Of a stretch of DNA of 64,000 bases, positions 35,397 to 43,911 are shown piece by piece; the stretch's first letter is position 1; each line of letters begins with the position of its first letter. A program made the translations under genes and the position numbers. The notes under the pieces were generated by a model that was not told the origin of the DNA, ran no database searches, and worked only from the letters and a program-made list of their open reading frames with translations. The stretch spans positions 1 to 64,000 of the forward strand of contig MKVH01000002.1 in the NCBI GenBank assembly GCA_001899175.1. The letters are read 5' to 3'. Source of the DNA: Candidatus Kapaibacterium thiocyanatum. GTDB taxonomy: Bacteria; Bacteroidota; Ignavibacteria; Kapaibacteriales; Kapaibacteriaceae.

Positions 35397-35951
35397 ATGA
35401 TCATCGTTCTCTTCGGAGCGCCGGGTGTCGGCAAAGGCACCCAGGCTGATATTCTCGCCCAAAAGCTCGGTATCGCCCATCTCTCGACGGGAGATGCATT
35501 CCGTAGCGCCATCTCCAATCGGACTCCGGTCGGACTCCAGGCCAAGGAATACGTGGACAGCGGTAAGCTCGTACCTGATGAGATCGTTGCCAAGATTGTT
35601 GAAGAGGCAATGGCAACTTCTGATTTTTCAAAGGGATGCATACTTGACGGCTTCCCTCGTACACGGACGCAGGCCGATGCGTTGTCGGCACTGCTCGATC
35701 ATGTAGGACGTGATATCGAGCGTGTCGTGAACATCACGGTCGACGATTCCACGATCGTAACACGTCTGCTCCAGCGTGGCCGTACCGACGACGTGGAAGA
35801 CGTGATCCAGCATCGCCTCGACGTGTACAACCAGGAAACGGCTCCGTTGCTGGACTACTATGCCGCCAGGGGCAAGCTGGTGTCGATCGATGGCCTCGGT
35901 ACGGTCGAGGAAGTCAACCAGCGCATCCTCGATGCCCTTCGCGGCACATAA
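35397..35951 (+). CDS. adk: Adenylate kinase (short, LID-less form)
   Basis: 184 residues. P-loop GAPGVGKGT (7-15), LSTGDAFRSAI, DGFPRTRTQADAL and the arginine-rich RGRTDDVEDVIQHRL. The LID insert with its zinc-binding cysteines is replaced by the short loop, as in many Bacteroidota and in eukaryotic cytosolic enzymes. It balances AMP, ADP and ATP. ATG at 35397; the longer upstream frame overlaps the pseudouridine synthase gene and its promoter. The TAA stop overlaps the next promoter. Confidence 0.95.
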   Translation: MIIVLFGAPGVGKGTQADILAQKLGIAHLSTGDAFRSAISNRTPVGLQAKEYVDSGKLVPDEIVAKIVEEAMATSDFSKGCILDGFPRTRTQADALSALLDHVGRDIERVVNITVDDSTIVTRLLQRGRTDDVEDVIQHRLDVYNQETAPLLDYYAARGKLVSIDGLGTVEEVNQRILDALRGT

Positions 35952-35956
35952 TTTGC
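35949..35956 (+). promoter_or_regulatory. -7 element overlapping the adk stop
   Basis: TAATTTGC, a one-base variant of the TAACTTGC elements. Transcription would start near 35962, about 50 nt before the ATG at 36013 and right in front of the DnaA boxes. Confidence 0.4.
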
Positions 35957-35965
35957 TACCCACGG

Positions 35966-35986
35966 TTATCCACACAGCTATCCACA
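35966..35986 (+). promoter_or_regulatory. Two tandem DnaA boxes at the OmpA-like gene promoter
   Basis: TTATCCACA (35966-35974) is the exact DnaA-box consensus. CTATCCACA (35978-35986) has one change, with the same orientation and 12 bp start to start. They fall directly downstream of the predicted transcription start of the OmpA-like gene. Confidence 0.6.
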
Positions 35987-36012
35987 GTCCATCCACTACT
36001 GGTGGAAACCGT

Positions 36013-37752
36013 ATGCGATGCAAGATTCTACGATGTCTGGTCCTGCTGGCAAGTGCATTGATTATCAATGGGATGTCTGCGCATTCCCAGATCAGGCAGC
36101 ATGAGTTCGGCATCGGCCTCGGCGGTGGAGTAAGCAAGTACTACGGTGAGTTCACCGACGATCTGTTCGGGGCAGCGGGTGAGGCATCCTTTACCTACAC
36201 GCCGTGGCAGTATCTGACACTCGGTCTGAACGCTCACGTCAACCAGCTCCAGTGGCGGGTCACACGCGACCGTATGGCGAGGTATCCGGGGTATTTCGGA
36301 GCTAATGCCCGGATCGGCGGACTCTATCCCGGAACGTTCGCTACGATCGAGGACAGGAATCAGTCCCGTTTCAGCGCCTACGAATTCACCGCCGTCGTCA
36401 ATATCCTGCCCTACGATCGCATCGTGCCGTTCGTCGGAGCCGGTGCAGGTCTCGCGACGTGGTCTCCTACGAATGCCGAAGAACATACCTCCCTGCCCAA
36501 TAATGCGGCCGGCAGGTATGACAGACTGACCTGGACGTTCCCGGTACTGGCCGGATTCCAGGTCTTCGTGACGGAAGATCTATCCTTCTTTGCCAAAGGG
36601 GCTTACCGGTTCACGTTGACGAAATATCTCGATGATGTCCCGTTCTCCGACAGCTACGATAATGTCGGTACGCTGACGGGAGGCTTGATCTTCCACTTCC
36701 ACGGCAACGACGATCCCGATGGTGACGGCCTGTCGACCGCAGAGGAAAAGGCGCTCGGCACCAACCCCAGAATGGTCGATACGGACGGTGACGGACTGCT
36801 CGACGGTGAAGAGGTTCGCGTATACAGGACGAATCCGCTCCATAAGGACACCGACGATGACGGATTGACGGATGGTGAGGAGGCCCTTATCCACCATACC
36901 AACCCGCGTGTCGCCGATACCGATGGCGATGGCCTGTCGGATGCTGTGGAAGTGTTGAACCAACGCACTAACCCGTTGAATGTGGATACAGATGGCGATC
37001 GTCTGTTCGATGGCGAGGAAGTCATGCGTCACAAGACGAATCCTCTGCGCGCCGATACCGACTACGATGGCGTCGAGGATGCCGACGAGTTGAGCTGCCG
37101 CTATCAGACCAACCCGCTGAACCCGGATACCGACGGGGATGGGTTGATCGATTCCAAGGATCCCGAGCCTGCACTGCGCTGTGCAGGCTGTGGAGGAGGG
37201 AATGCCGGAACAGGACCGTTCCCGTATGCCACGCCGCCTCAGAAGGAAGCTCCGCCGCCCCCTCCTCCCGCTCCCGAACCGAAGCCTGAACCCAAGCCCG
37301 AGCCCGAACCGGCAGCACCGCCGCCTGCGCCCGCTCCGAAGAAGCGGAAGGCTTTCACGAAGGATATCCGGTTCAAGCTCAATACGGACGAGTTCGATTT
37401 CGACCAGCCGGAAACGCAGAAGAACCTCCAGGAACTCCTTGCCTATATGCAGGAGAACTGCGACGATCTCCAGGTCATGCTGGAAGGACATGCATCATCG
37501 GACGGACCGGCCAAACGGAACAGGGAACTGTCCGACATGCGTGCGAAGAAAGTCAGGCAATGGCTTATAGAACAGGGAGTTATGCCTACCAAGATCCGTG
37601 GGGCGGTCGGCTATGGATCGTCCGTGCCGCGCGTCAAGGAGCCTGTCGGACGCGAAGCCGCATCGATGAGCCGTGAGGACCTGGAAGCCATTCGCGGTCA
37701 GAACAGGCGCATTGAAGTGGCGATCCTTCGTGACTGCGCGAACGGTCTGTAA
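36013..37752 (+). CDS. Outer membrane protein: barrel + TSP3 repeats + OmpA peptidoglycan-binding domain
   Basis: 579 residues. A signal peptide (about 1-25, ending in SAHSQ) precedes an outer-membrane beta-barrel (about 28-230, alternating aromatic strands ending GGLIFHFHG). Seven calcium-binding thrombospondin type 3-like repeats follow (DPDGDGLST, DTDGDGLLDGEE and similar, about 235-390), then a CAGCGGG segment, a Pro/Glu/Lys-rich linker (about 415-445) and an OmpA-like domain (about 450-575) with LEGHASSDGPAKRNRELSD. It should tie the outer membrane to peptidoglycan. ATG at 36013; the long upstream frame overlaps adk. Confidence 0.9.
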   Translation: MRCKILRCLVLLASALIINGMSAHSQIRQHEFGIGLGGGVSKYYGEFTDDLFGAAGEASFTYTPWQYLTLGLNAHVNQLQWRVTRDRMARYPGYFGANARIGGLYPGTFATIEDRNQSRFSAYEFTAVVNILPYDRIVPFVGAGAGLATWSPTNAEEHTSLPNNAAGRYDRLTWTFPVLAGFQVFVTEDLSFFAKGAYRFTLTKYLDDVPFSDSYDNVGTLTGGLIFHFHGNDDPDGDGLSTAEEKALGTNPRMVDTDGDGLLDGEEVRVYRTNPLHKDTDDDGLTDGEEALIHHTNPRVADTDGDGLSDAVEVLNQRTNPLNVDTDGDRLFDGEEVMRHKTNPLRADTDYDGVEDADELSCRYQTNPLNPDTDGDGLIDSKDPEPALRCAGCGGGNAGTGPFPYATPPQKEAPPPPPPAPEPKPEPKPEPEPAAPPPAPAPKKRKAFTKDIRFKLNTDEFDFDQPETQKNLQELLAYMQENCDDLQVMLEGHASSDGPAKRNRELSDMRAKKVRQWLIEQGVMPTKIRGAVGYGSSVPRVKEPVGREAASMSREDLEAIRGQNRRIEVAILRDCANGL

Positions 37753-37762
37753 TGATAAGGGC

Positions 37763-38641
37763 TTACCAGCGTAGGCCGAACCATGCGACGGATGGAGCGA
37801 TCCTGACGGCGGGTGCCGGCAGGTGGTAGAGATGCAACGTCCGGAACACCTGCTGCAACCACGCGGGGAGGCCGGGAATCCGTTGAAGATTCCAATCCAA
37901 TGACAGATAAAGGACATGGCGCCCTCCACCTTTCCCATCCAGTCCTTCCACGGAATGCCCGACGGCCAGATTCAGCCAGGCGGGATACCATCGCTGCCAG
38001 GCGGTCGGCAGATAGTCATGGACGCCCACGCTGAGCCAGTGCGTCGTGCTGGTATAGTCGTCGATGATCGCACCGTAGGCTCCATCCCTGAACGCCTGTG
38101 ACGGCCAGAAGCTGATCTGCATTTCCAGTGGACGCAGGGCCGGGACATAGTGTTTGACGACAGGGAAGGCCGCACCGATGACGTCGGCGCCCATGTCTCC
38201 CCACGAGAAGCCATAGTCTTTCGAGAAGCCGTCCCGGATCTCGACGTAGGTCTGATAGGTGAGGCCGAGCCCGGCTGCATACCATATCGACGTCGTGGAG
38301 TCCATTCCGCACCAGCGGAAGAGGTCGCCATACACCGTTCCGACGGCATAGGGGAAGTAGGCGTGGCCGACCTTGTCGGCACCCAGTGCATAGGTCCAGT
38401 CCTGCTCCCAGTTCACATGGAATGTGGAAAACTCACCCTTCCACCACAGGTTGTTCACAAGACCGTGCCCGACGATGAATCCGCCCAGGGTCACAGCACT
38501 CAAGCCCCCTAATTTCCAATAGTTTATCGTGTCCTCTGCTGCCGGCTTCCTACCCTCTTCCGGCGTCGTCGTACTCTGGGCACTCACATATTGTCCACAT
38601 ACGCAAAACCACGTAAGTGTATGGAGCAAAAGCTGTTTCAT
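37763..38641 (-). CDS. DUF2279 (YfiM-like) envelope protein
   Basis: 292 residues. A signal peptide (about 1-24, ending in YVSAQ) is followed by the DUF2279 pattern: GADKVGHAYFPYAVGTVYGDLF, SIWYAAGLGLTYQTYVEIRDG and GFSWGDMGADVIGAAF, with hydrophobic stretches that may be beta-barrel or membrane-associated. Function unknown. It ends only 10 nt from the stop of the convergent OmpA-like gene; no terminator fits between them, so read-through or overlapping 3' ends are likely. I chose ATG 38641; the frame to 38710 has 23 extra residues before the signal peptide. Confidence 0.78.
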   Translation of the reverse strand: MKQLLLHTLTWFCVCGQYVSAQSTTTPEEGRKPAAEDTINYWKLGGLSAVTLGGFIVGHGLVNNLWWKGEFSTFHVNWEQDWTYALGADKVGHAYFPYAVGTVYGDLFRWCGMDSTTSIWYAAGLGLTYQTYVEIRDGFSKDYGFSWGDMGADVIGAAFPVVKHYVPALRPLEMQISFWPSQAFRDGAYGAIIDDYTSTTHWLSVGVHDYLPTAWQRWYPAWLNLAVGHSVEGLDGKGGGRHVLYLSLDWNLQRIPGLPAWLQQVFRTLHLYHLPAPAVRIAPSVAWFGLRW

Positions 38642-38793
38642 TATCGCGGTCACGAAAGGGGTGGAGATTACCCGTTGAGGGATATCGGGGCGGGTGCTGC
38701 TGGATTTCATGAACAGATTTTCATGGAAGATTCATTGGCGGTCCTGCCGAAAGGTGGTTATTTGGCCGTTCTCCACACGGAGGAAAGGTAATT

Positions 38794-39579
38794 ATGACCC
38801 ATTCTATCTCGATGAAATCGGTGCTGCGAGCGATCATTTTCGTGATCGTCTTTCTTGCCGTGATGTCGGTAAGCTTCCTCGTCGAAGCCCACGACCTCCC
38901 GGCCGGAGTCGCAGCGGCCGAGGTAACGCCGGACGATACGGCCGTTACCATCGAGCGTTCCTTTCCGATGACGGACGTGACGGATGGACTAGCCTCATGG
39001 TATGGTCGCCAGTTTCATGGACGTCGTACGGCAAGCGGACGCAAGTTCGATATGCATGCGTATACGGCTGCTCACCGCAGTCTTCCCTTCGGTTCATTGC
39101 TGCGTGTCGTCAATCCTTCCAACGGTCGTACGGTCATCGTCGAAGTGACGGACCGCGGTCCGTTCATCCGTCGACGTGTCGTCGATCTTTCCTATGCGGC
39201 TGCAAAGGAACTGGGCGTCAGCGTCGCACCCGTCGAAATGGATGCCATCACGCCCGGCGACATTCTCGCTCATTATAACGAGCAGGGAGATTCGATGGTC
39301 GTCGTCATCGACGAGGACATGGACATCGTCGTCCTGCCGGCTACGGCGGTGCGCCCGATGGCCGAAGGCACGTCCACGTCGCTGACGGAAGCGTACAAGT
39401 CCGTACGGGAATCGTCGTCGTGCATTCTCGTCCTGCCTTCGGAAGACGGCAAGGGCCTCTCCTTCGTCCCGGTTCAGCGGATGCCGTCGGCCCAGTCGAG
39501 CACGATGCTCAGGACGGAAGGCCGTATCGTTTCCGCCAGCCGTTCCGATTCTTCGGGTGAGCACTCCGTACAGGACTGA
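38794..39579 (+). CDS. rlpA: RlpA-like septal ring lytic transglycosylase
   Basis: 261 residues. N-terminal signal/anchor (about 10-31), then a double-psi beta-barrel (about 65-155) with GLASWYGRQFHGRRTASG, AHRSLPFGSLLRVVN, VTDRGPFIRRRVVDLSYAAA, including the catalytic aspartate of DRGPF. RlpA proteins cleave denuded glycan strands at the septum. The C-terminal ~100 residues have no SPOR domain and are not recognised. ATG with a GGAGGAAAGG ribosome-binding sequence. The last 106 bp overlap the end of the convergent hydrolase gene. Confidence 0.87.
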   Translation: MTHSISMKSVLRAIIFVIVFLAVMSVSFLVEAHDLPAGVAAAEVTPDDTAVTIERSFPMTDVTDGLASWYGRQFHGRRTASGRKFDMHAYTAAHRSLPFGSLLRVVNPSNGRTVIVEVTDRGPFIRRRVVDLSYAAAKELGVSVAPVEMDAITPGDILAHYNEQGDSMVVVIDEDMDIVVLPATAVRPMAEGTSTSLTEAYKSVRESSSCILVLPSEDGKGLSFVPVQRMPSAQSSTMLRTEGRIVSASRSDSSGEHSVQD

Positions 39580-40940
39580 AACTGGTGGTTCACGCCATCG
39601 ATCGTCAGGACGGTGCCCTGGACTCCTGCCGCATCCAGCACGTTCGACATCGCCGCCGAGTTGATGTCGGCAGGGACGGTGACGTCCTTTTCGGCGTAGA
39701 GTGCCAGCACGGGAACCCCTACGCTCCGCAGGATTCCGGGGGCATCCATCTTCATGTACGATAACAGCCAGGGCATGATGACGACGCGCAGGTAGTCGTT
39801 ACGGTCTGGACCGTAGAGTTCGGAGAACTCGGGCATACCCTTCAGCGAGGGTGTATTCCGGGCGACGGCATCGGCTACCTGTCCCATGGCCTTGACGGCT
39901 TCGTCGTCGTCGATCGTATTCTCGAGGATGTGGATCCATTTCGAGATGAGATCGGTATAGGTGTCGACGACGTTCGTCGACGTGCCCCGCTTCGTTTCCA
40001 TCGCCTCGATCTGCGACGTCAGGAGTTCGGTTCCCGCCACGGCCGGAGTGGCGGCGGCGCAGATGCCGCGTACCTGCGGTCTCATCCTGGATGCCAGAAC
40101 CGCTGCGAGCCCACCTTCACCATGGGCATAGAGAAAGATCCGGTTCGTATCGACGTTGGGATTCGCCCTCAGATAGTCGATGGCAGCCACGGCATCGTCG
40201 GCCACGTCCTCGACGGTCATCGTCGACGGCTTTCCTGTAGAATGCCCCATACCACGATCATCGACGCGCAGTGCGGCGAACCCGCGACGTGCGAAGGCAT
40301 CGGCGATGACGAGGAAGGGCTTATGCCCGCCGACTTCGCCGTTACGGTCCTGCGGACCTCCGTCGGAGATGAACAGTACGACGGGAAAGCGTCCCGACAA
40401 CGAGGGCTGGCACAGTGTTCCCTCGAGACGGACACCCGCCCGCCTGTTGATGACCTTGACGTCGGATGTGATGTAGGGGACGTCGGTGGTCGGCTCCTGG
40501 AACTTCTGAACGGTGACGATCTTGCGCAGACGCAACGGCTGCTTGTTCCCGTTTTCGGTCCATGTACCGCTGATGGACTTGTCGAAGGGGTCGTAGCTGC
40601 CTTCGAAGCGTACGTTCGTCTGTTCGTCGAAGAACAGCAGCTTGTCCGGCATGCAGGACGCGTTACGGAACCGGATGCCGAACAGGGACCTGTCGGGTCT
40701 GTCGAAGTAGGCCTCGCAGGGTCCGTTGGGATATGCCGTCACGTGCAGGATGAGGCGCCACCACTGCCGGCTGATGGATGTGATGCTGCCGCCCCATTGT
40801 CCGGACAGCGACGTATCCGGCATCGCCGTTCCCAGTGTGAAGCCATCCTGGGCCGAACTACGGTCCGGCAGGAAGCAGATGGACAGGAGGATCAGCAGGA
40901 ACAGGGCGGGAACAGAACGGGGAATTGCGGAGTTATGCAT
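39474..40940 (-). CDS. Secreted alpha/beta hydrolase (dienelactone hydrolase/esterase-like)
   Basis: 488 residues. A signal peptide (about 1-31, ending in DRSSAQ) precedes a beta-rich N-terminal domain (about 32-140) and an alpha/beta hydrolase domain from about 155. That domain contains VVLFISDGGPQDRNGE, FAALRVDDRGMGHSTG, a nucleophile-elbow region IFLYAHGEGGLAAV (Gly-x-Gly-x-x-Gly pattern with His-Gly-Glu-Gly-Gly in place of G-x-S-x-G) and a C-terminal DGVNHQFQ supplying the histidine. The usual nucleophile serine appears to be glutamate, so activity is questionable. Start 40940 chosen at the signal peptide. Confidence 0.82.
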   Translation of the reverse strand: MHNSAIPRSVPALFLLILLSICFLPDRSSAQDGFTLGTAMPDTSLSGQWGGSITSISRQWWRLILHVTAYPNGPCEAYFDRPDRSLFGIRFRNASCMPDKLLFFDEQTNVRFEGSYDPFDKSISGTWTENGNKQPLRLRKIVTVQKFQEPTTDVPYITSDVKVINRRAGVRLEGTLCQPSLSGRFPVVLFISDGGPQDRNGEVGGHKPFLVIADAFARRGFAALRVDDRGMGHSTGKPSTMTVEDVADDAVAAIDYLRANPNVDTNRIFLYAHGEGGLAAVLASRMRPQVRGICAAATPAVAGTELLTSQIEAMETKRGTSTNVVDTYTDLISKWIHILENTIDDDEAVKAMGQVADAVARNTPSLKGMPEFSELYGPDRNDYLRVVIMPWLLSYMKMDAPGILRSVGVPVLALYAEKDVTVPADINSAAMSNVLDAAGVQGTVLTIDGVNHQFQSCTECSPEESERLAETIRPSVLSIVLDWADGIR

Positions 40941-40969
40941 ATCTGAAGGGTAGTTTGAAACCTGTGCTG

Positions 40970-40977
40970 CAAATTTG
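40970..40977. promoter_or_regulatory. Palindromic CAAATTTG in the divergent promoter region
   Basis: The octamer reads the same on both strands and carries the TTTG half of the -7 element in each direction, 30 nt from the hydrolase ATG and 48 nt from the lipoprotein-sorting-like ATG. The first T of TAnnTTTG is replaced by C. Confidence 0.3.
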
Positions 40978-41025
40978 CGTAGCCGGACGTCATTCAATCA
41001 TAGTTTTTTGGACACTGGAGACGAC

Positions 41026-41745
41026 ATGAAGGTCTATCGCTCACTACTTGCATTGTTCATGGTCATGGCGAGCGCGGCCGTCGCTCATGCCATCACCGTC
41101 GACGAGATCATCGAAAAGAATCTCCAGGCTCGCGGCGGGATCGACAAGATCAAGGCGCTGAAGAGCTTCAAGTCCACCGGAACCATCAGCGCGGGTGGGC
41201 AGGAAATCGAGTTCACCCAGTACATGAAGCGCGAACGCAAGATGCGGATGGAAATGGCCATCATGGGCACCAGCATCGTCACGGGCTTCGACGGTACGAA
41301 CGGCTGGACCGTGAATCCCATGATGGGATCGGACAAGGCCACGGCCCTGCCCGCCGAACAGGCCAAGATGATGTCGGCCCAGGCCGATTTCGACGGTGAG
41401 TTCGTGGACTGGAAGAAGAAGGGGACGAAGATCGAGTACGTCGGAACCGTCGACGTCGATGGTGCCTCGGCCTACAAGCTGAAGATCACGGACAAGGATG
41501 GCGATGTACGTCACTCGTATATCGACGTCACCAACAACCTCGAGCTCAAGACGGAAATGACGACGGATTACCAGGGACAGAAGATGGTGGTGGAAGTCGT
41601 CTTCTCCAACCACAAGCCGATCGGCGGCATCATGGTGCCGTGGTCCATCGACGTGCGCTCGCAGGGTCAGTCGGCTCAGTCGCTCACGATCAAGGACGTG
41701 AAGCCGAACATCGACATCCCCGATATGATGTTCATGATGCCCTGA
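41026..41745 (+). CDS. Outer membrane lipoprotein-sorting-like protein (LolA-fold)
   Basis: 239 residues. A signal peptide (about 1-22, AVAHA) is followed by an antiparallel beta-sheet domain starting ITVDEIIEKNLQARGGIDKIKALKSFKSTG, a pattern common in LolA/LolB-fold proteins of Bacteroidota, and repeated YxxG-type strands. It may carry a lipid or lipoprotein in the periplasm. Start chosen at 41026, with GGAGA nine bases upstream. A terminator follows at 41770. Confidence 0.8.
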   Translation: MKVYRSLLALFMVMASAAVAHAITVDEIIEKNLQARGGIDKIKALKSFKSTGTISAGGQEIEFTQYMKRERKMRMEMAIMGTSIVTGFDGTNGWTVNPMMGSDKATALPAEQAKMMSAQADFDGEFVDWKKKGTKIEYVGTVDVDGASAYKLKITDKDGDVRHSYIDVTNNLELKTEMTTDYQGQKMVVEVVFSNHKPIGGIMVPWSIDVRSQGQSAQSLTIKDVKPNIDIPDMMFMMP

Positions 41746-41769
41746 TATCCGTACGATATCGACGTATGA

Positions 41770-41803
41770 ACGATGGCTCCGCTGGTCGGGGCCATCGTCG
41801 TTT
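41770..41803 (+). terminator. Intrinsic terminator
   Basis: 41770-41777 pairs with 41791-41798 (8 bp), followed by CGTTT. It separates the lipoprotein-sorting-like gene from the TPR gene, which has its own promoter. Confidence 0.55.
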
Positions 41804-41899
41804 CCGGCCCGCAAGACCCTGTTCCGTACAGGAAGGGATTTTGGTTCATGATGGCAGGAAACGTAGTACCGGCTCGTGTGCGGGAAAAATCCATTTCCG

Positions 41900-41907
41900 T
41901 ACCTTTG
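41900..41907 (+). promoter_or_regulatory. -7 element of the TPR protein gene
   Basis: TACCTTTG, 37 nt before the GTG start at 41945. Confidence 0.6.
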
Positions 41908-41944
41908 CTATCCTTCGCCATCATCAACAGATCAGGAATCCACA

Positions 41945-43444
41945 GTGAAACGCCCGCTCCATCTGGTCGTGTTCGTCTGCGTTGTCGCCGTATTGACGCA
42001 AGGTTTCCAGTGCGCCTCGCCGGAAATGTCCACGGCCCGCAATGCATTCAAGCAGAAGGACTATCAGAAGGCCCGGACCGCATTGGAAAAGGTCGTCGCT
42101 GCCGAGCCCACGAACTGCGAGGCCTGGATGCTGCTGGGCGATGCCAACCAGAATCTCAACGATACGGACGGTATGGTGGCCGCCTATGCGAAGGCCCGTG
42201 CATGCCCCGACGTGCGTCCCGAACAGCAGTCGCGCATGTCGCTGACCCTTTACAACGCATGGGTAGGGGAGTACAACGGGGCCATCGCCAGTTTCAACAA
42301 GTACGTCGAAACCAAGGACCGTTCCGAACTCGATGCCGCCACGACGCATCTCGAGCGTGCCCTCGTCTTCAAGCCCGAATTCAGCGAGCCCCTCTATCTT
42401 CTCGGACAGGTACAGGAAACGAAGGGTGATACCAATCGCGCATTGACGGCGTACGAGAAGTGGTGGGCGATGGAAGAGCAGGGATTCAACATCCTGAAGC
42501 AGAAGGGCGTCCTGCTCGGTATGTCGCGCGGTGACCTACTCAAGAAGCTGGGCACTCCTGCCGCGATGAAGACCGATACCATCGAGAACGGCGTGATCTT
42601 CAAGGATCGTTTCGATATCGGTGGTCGTGACATCTACACGTTCAGCACGCGCGAAGGCACGGCCGTCGACGGAACGCTGGAAGGCTTCACCTACAATCCT
42701 CCATCCACGCTGACCGATGCCGAGAAGTGGCGGTCGCGCACGACGTCGGTAAGCACTCTCAAGGCCATGGCCTACATCGCCTATCAACGTGGCAAGCTGC
42801 AGGAAGCCTATGACTACTGTACGAAGGTCATCGAACTCAAGCCCGCGGATGCTGAACTCGTTCCGCTGCGGACGCAGTTGCTGCAGGAGCTCGGCAAGAC
42901 CGACGAAGCGATGGTCCAGCTCAAGGGCCTCGTCGAACGCGAACCGAAGAATACCGTTTATCGCCTGCAGTATGCCTCGATTCTCTCCGGTGCCGACCGT
43001 ACGGACGAAGCCATCGCGGAATACAGGAAGGTGCTGGAAACTGATCCGGGTAACGAAGCGGCTCTGTACAACCTCGCCGCCGCCTACAAGAACCTGGCCG
43101 GTACGAAGCAGAAGATCGAGAACGACAAGCTCGACAAGGACAAGAAGTACAAGCCCAATACGGCATATCTTGACGATCTGAGAACGTCGGCCGACTACTT
43201 CGAGCGTCTGCGGAAGTCGTTCAAGTACCGTGACGACCTCATCGTCCTGGACCAGCTCGCCAACATCTACGAGGTGAGCAAGGACAAGTCCAAGGTCGCC
43301 GCCATCATCATGGAGCTCGAGGCACTCGAGGAGAAGTACAAGACGTCGGCCGAATACTACCGCGTCATGGAGGGGCTCTATGCCCGCAACAAGATGATGG
43401 ACAAGATGAAGACGGCGGCCGACAAGGGCGCAAGACTCAAGTAA
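41945..43444 (+). CDS. Tetratricopeptide-repeat protein, exported
   Basis: 499 residues. A signal peptide (LVVFVCVVAVLTQGFQC) is followed by TPR units: ARNAFKQKDYQKARTALEKV, AWMLLGDANQNLND, EPLYLLGQVQETKGDTNRAL, AYIAYQRGKLQEAYDYCTKV and AIAEYRKVLETDPGNEAALYNLA. An insert of beta character with GDLLKKLGTPAAMKTD (about 200-265), reminiscent of SmpA/OmlA-like modules, interrupts the repeats. A lysine-rich helical tail ends it. Likely a periplasmic scaffold; no specific partner is evident. The start is GTG; the cysteine at 23 may be lipidated but the lipobox is poor (GFQC). Confidence 0.82.
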   Translation: MKRPLHLVVFVCVVAVLTQGFQCASPEMSTARNAFKQKDYQKARTALEKVVAAEPTNCEAWMLLGDANQNLNDTDGMVAAYAKARACPDVRPEQQSRMSLTLYNAWVGEYNGAIASFNKYVETKDRSELDAATTHLERALVFKPEFSEPLYLLGQVQETKGDTNRALTAYEKWWAMEEQGFNILKQKGVLLGMSRGDLLKKLGTPAAMKTDTIENGVIFKDRFDIGGRDIYTFSTREGTAVDGTLEGFTYNPPSTLTDAEKWRSRTTSVSTLKAMAYIAYQRGKLQEAYDYCTKVIELKPADAELVPLRTQLLQELGKTDEAMVQLKGLVEREPKNTVYRLQYASILSGADRTDEAIAEYRKVLETDPGNEAALYNLAAAYKNLAGTKQKIENDKLDKDKKYKPNTAYLDDLRTSADYFERLRKSFKYRDDLIVLDQLANIYEVSKDKSKVAAIIMELEALEEKYKTSAEYYRVMEGLYARNKMMDKMKTAADKGARLK

Positions 43445-43510
43445 GCGATTCCTCTCATTCCCGACGAGGGAACAACAGTTTCAACACAGTTTTTCGGGTA
43501 GGCGACACCT

Positions 43511-43825
43511 ATGGCAAACAATCCCAACGAACAGCAAGGGCAGCAACAGCTCACCATCGAGCTCGGCGACAAGGAGGCGGAAGGCATCTATTCGAACCTT
43601 GCCATCATCTCCCATTCGCCGGCCGAATTCGTCATCGACTTCACGCGCGTTCTGCCTGGTGTACCCAAGGCCAGGGTTCACGCCCGCATCGTCATGACGC
43701 CCCAGCATGCCAAGCTGCTGCTCCACGCACTCGCGGAGAACGTCGGCAAGTTCGAGCAGCAATACGGCGATATTGCGGTCGACGGACAGCAACTGGCCTT
43801 CCCCGTAGGAACGCCGATCAACTAA
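43511..43825 (+). CDS. DUF3467 protein
   Basis: 104 residues. The DUF3467 core is visible: EGIYSNLAIISHSPAEFVIDF, RVLPGVPKARVHARIVMTPQHAKLLLHALAENV, ending in a short hydrophobic strand. Preceded by a Gln/Asn-rich N-terminus. Small cytosolic protein of unknown function, found widely in Bacteroidota and Chlorobiota. It precedes rpmH by 86 nt, but rpmH has its own promoter element. Confidence 0.88.
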   Translation: MANNPNEQQGQQQLTIELGDKEAEGIYSNLAIISHSPAEFVIDFTRVLPGVPKARVHARIVMTPQHAKLLLHALAENVGKFEQQYGDIAVDGQQLAFPVGTPIN

Positions 43826-43861
43826 ACCGATGGGAGAGAGCGGTATAACGGAATTTTTCCG

Positions 43862-43869
43862 TAGATTTG
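43862..43869 (+). promoter_or_regulatory. -7 element of the rpmH-rnpA-yidD-yidC operon
   Basis: TAGATTTG, 42 nt before the rpmH ATG. Confidence 0.6.
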
Positions 43870-43911
43870 CCGTTCTTCCCAACATGTGAATGCCATTAGG
43901 TCAGGTGTATA

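Noticed and set aside
35966-35986. oriC
   Set aside because: Only two DnaA boxes, no AT-rich unwinding element and no dnaA/dnaN nearby; better read as a regulatory site.
36721-37160. Nucleotide tandem repeat (microsatellite or CRISPR-like)
   Set aside because: The repetition is at protein level (calcium-binding DxDxDG units) with diverged codons, not a DNA repeat array.
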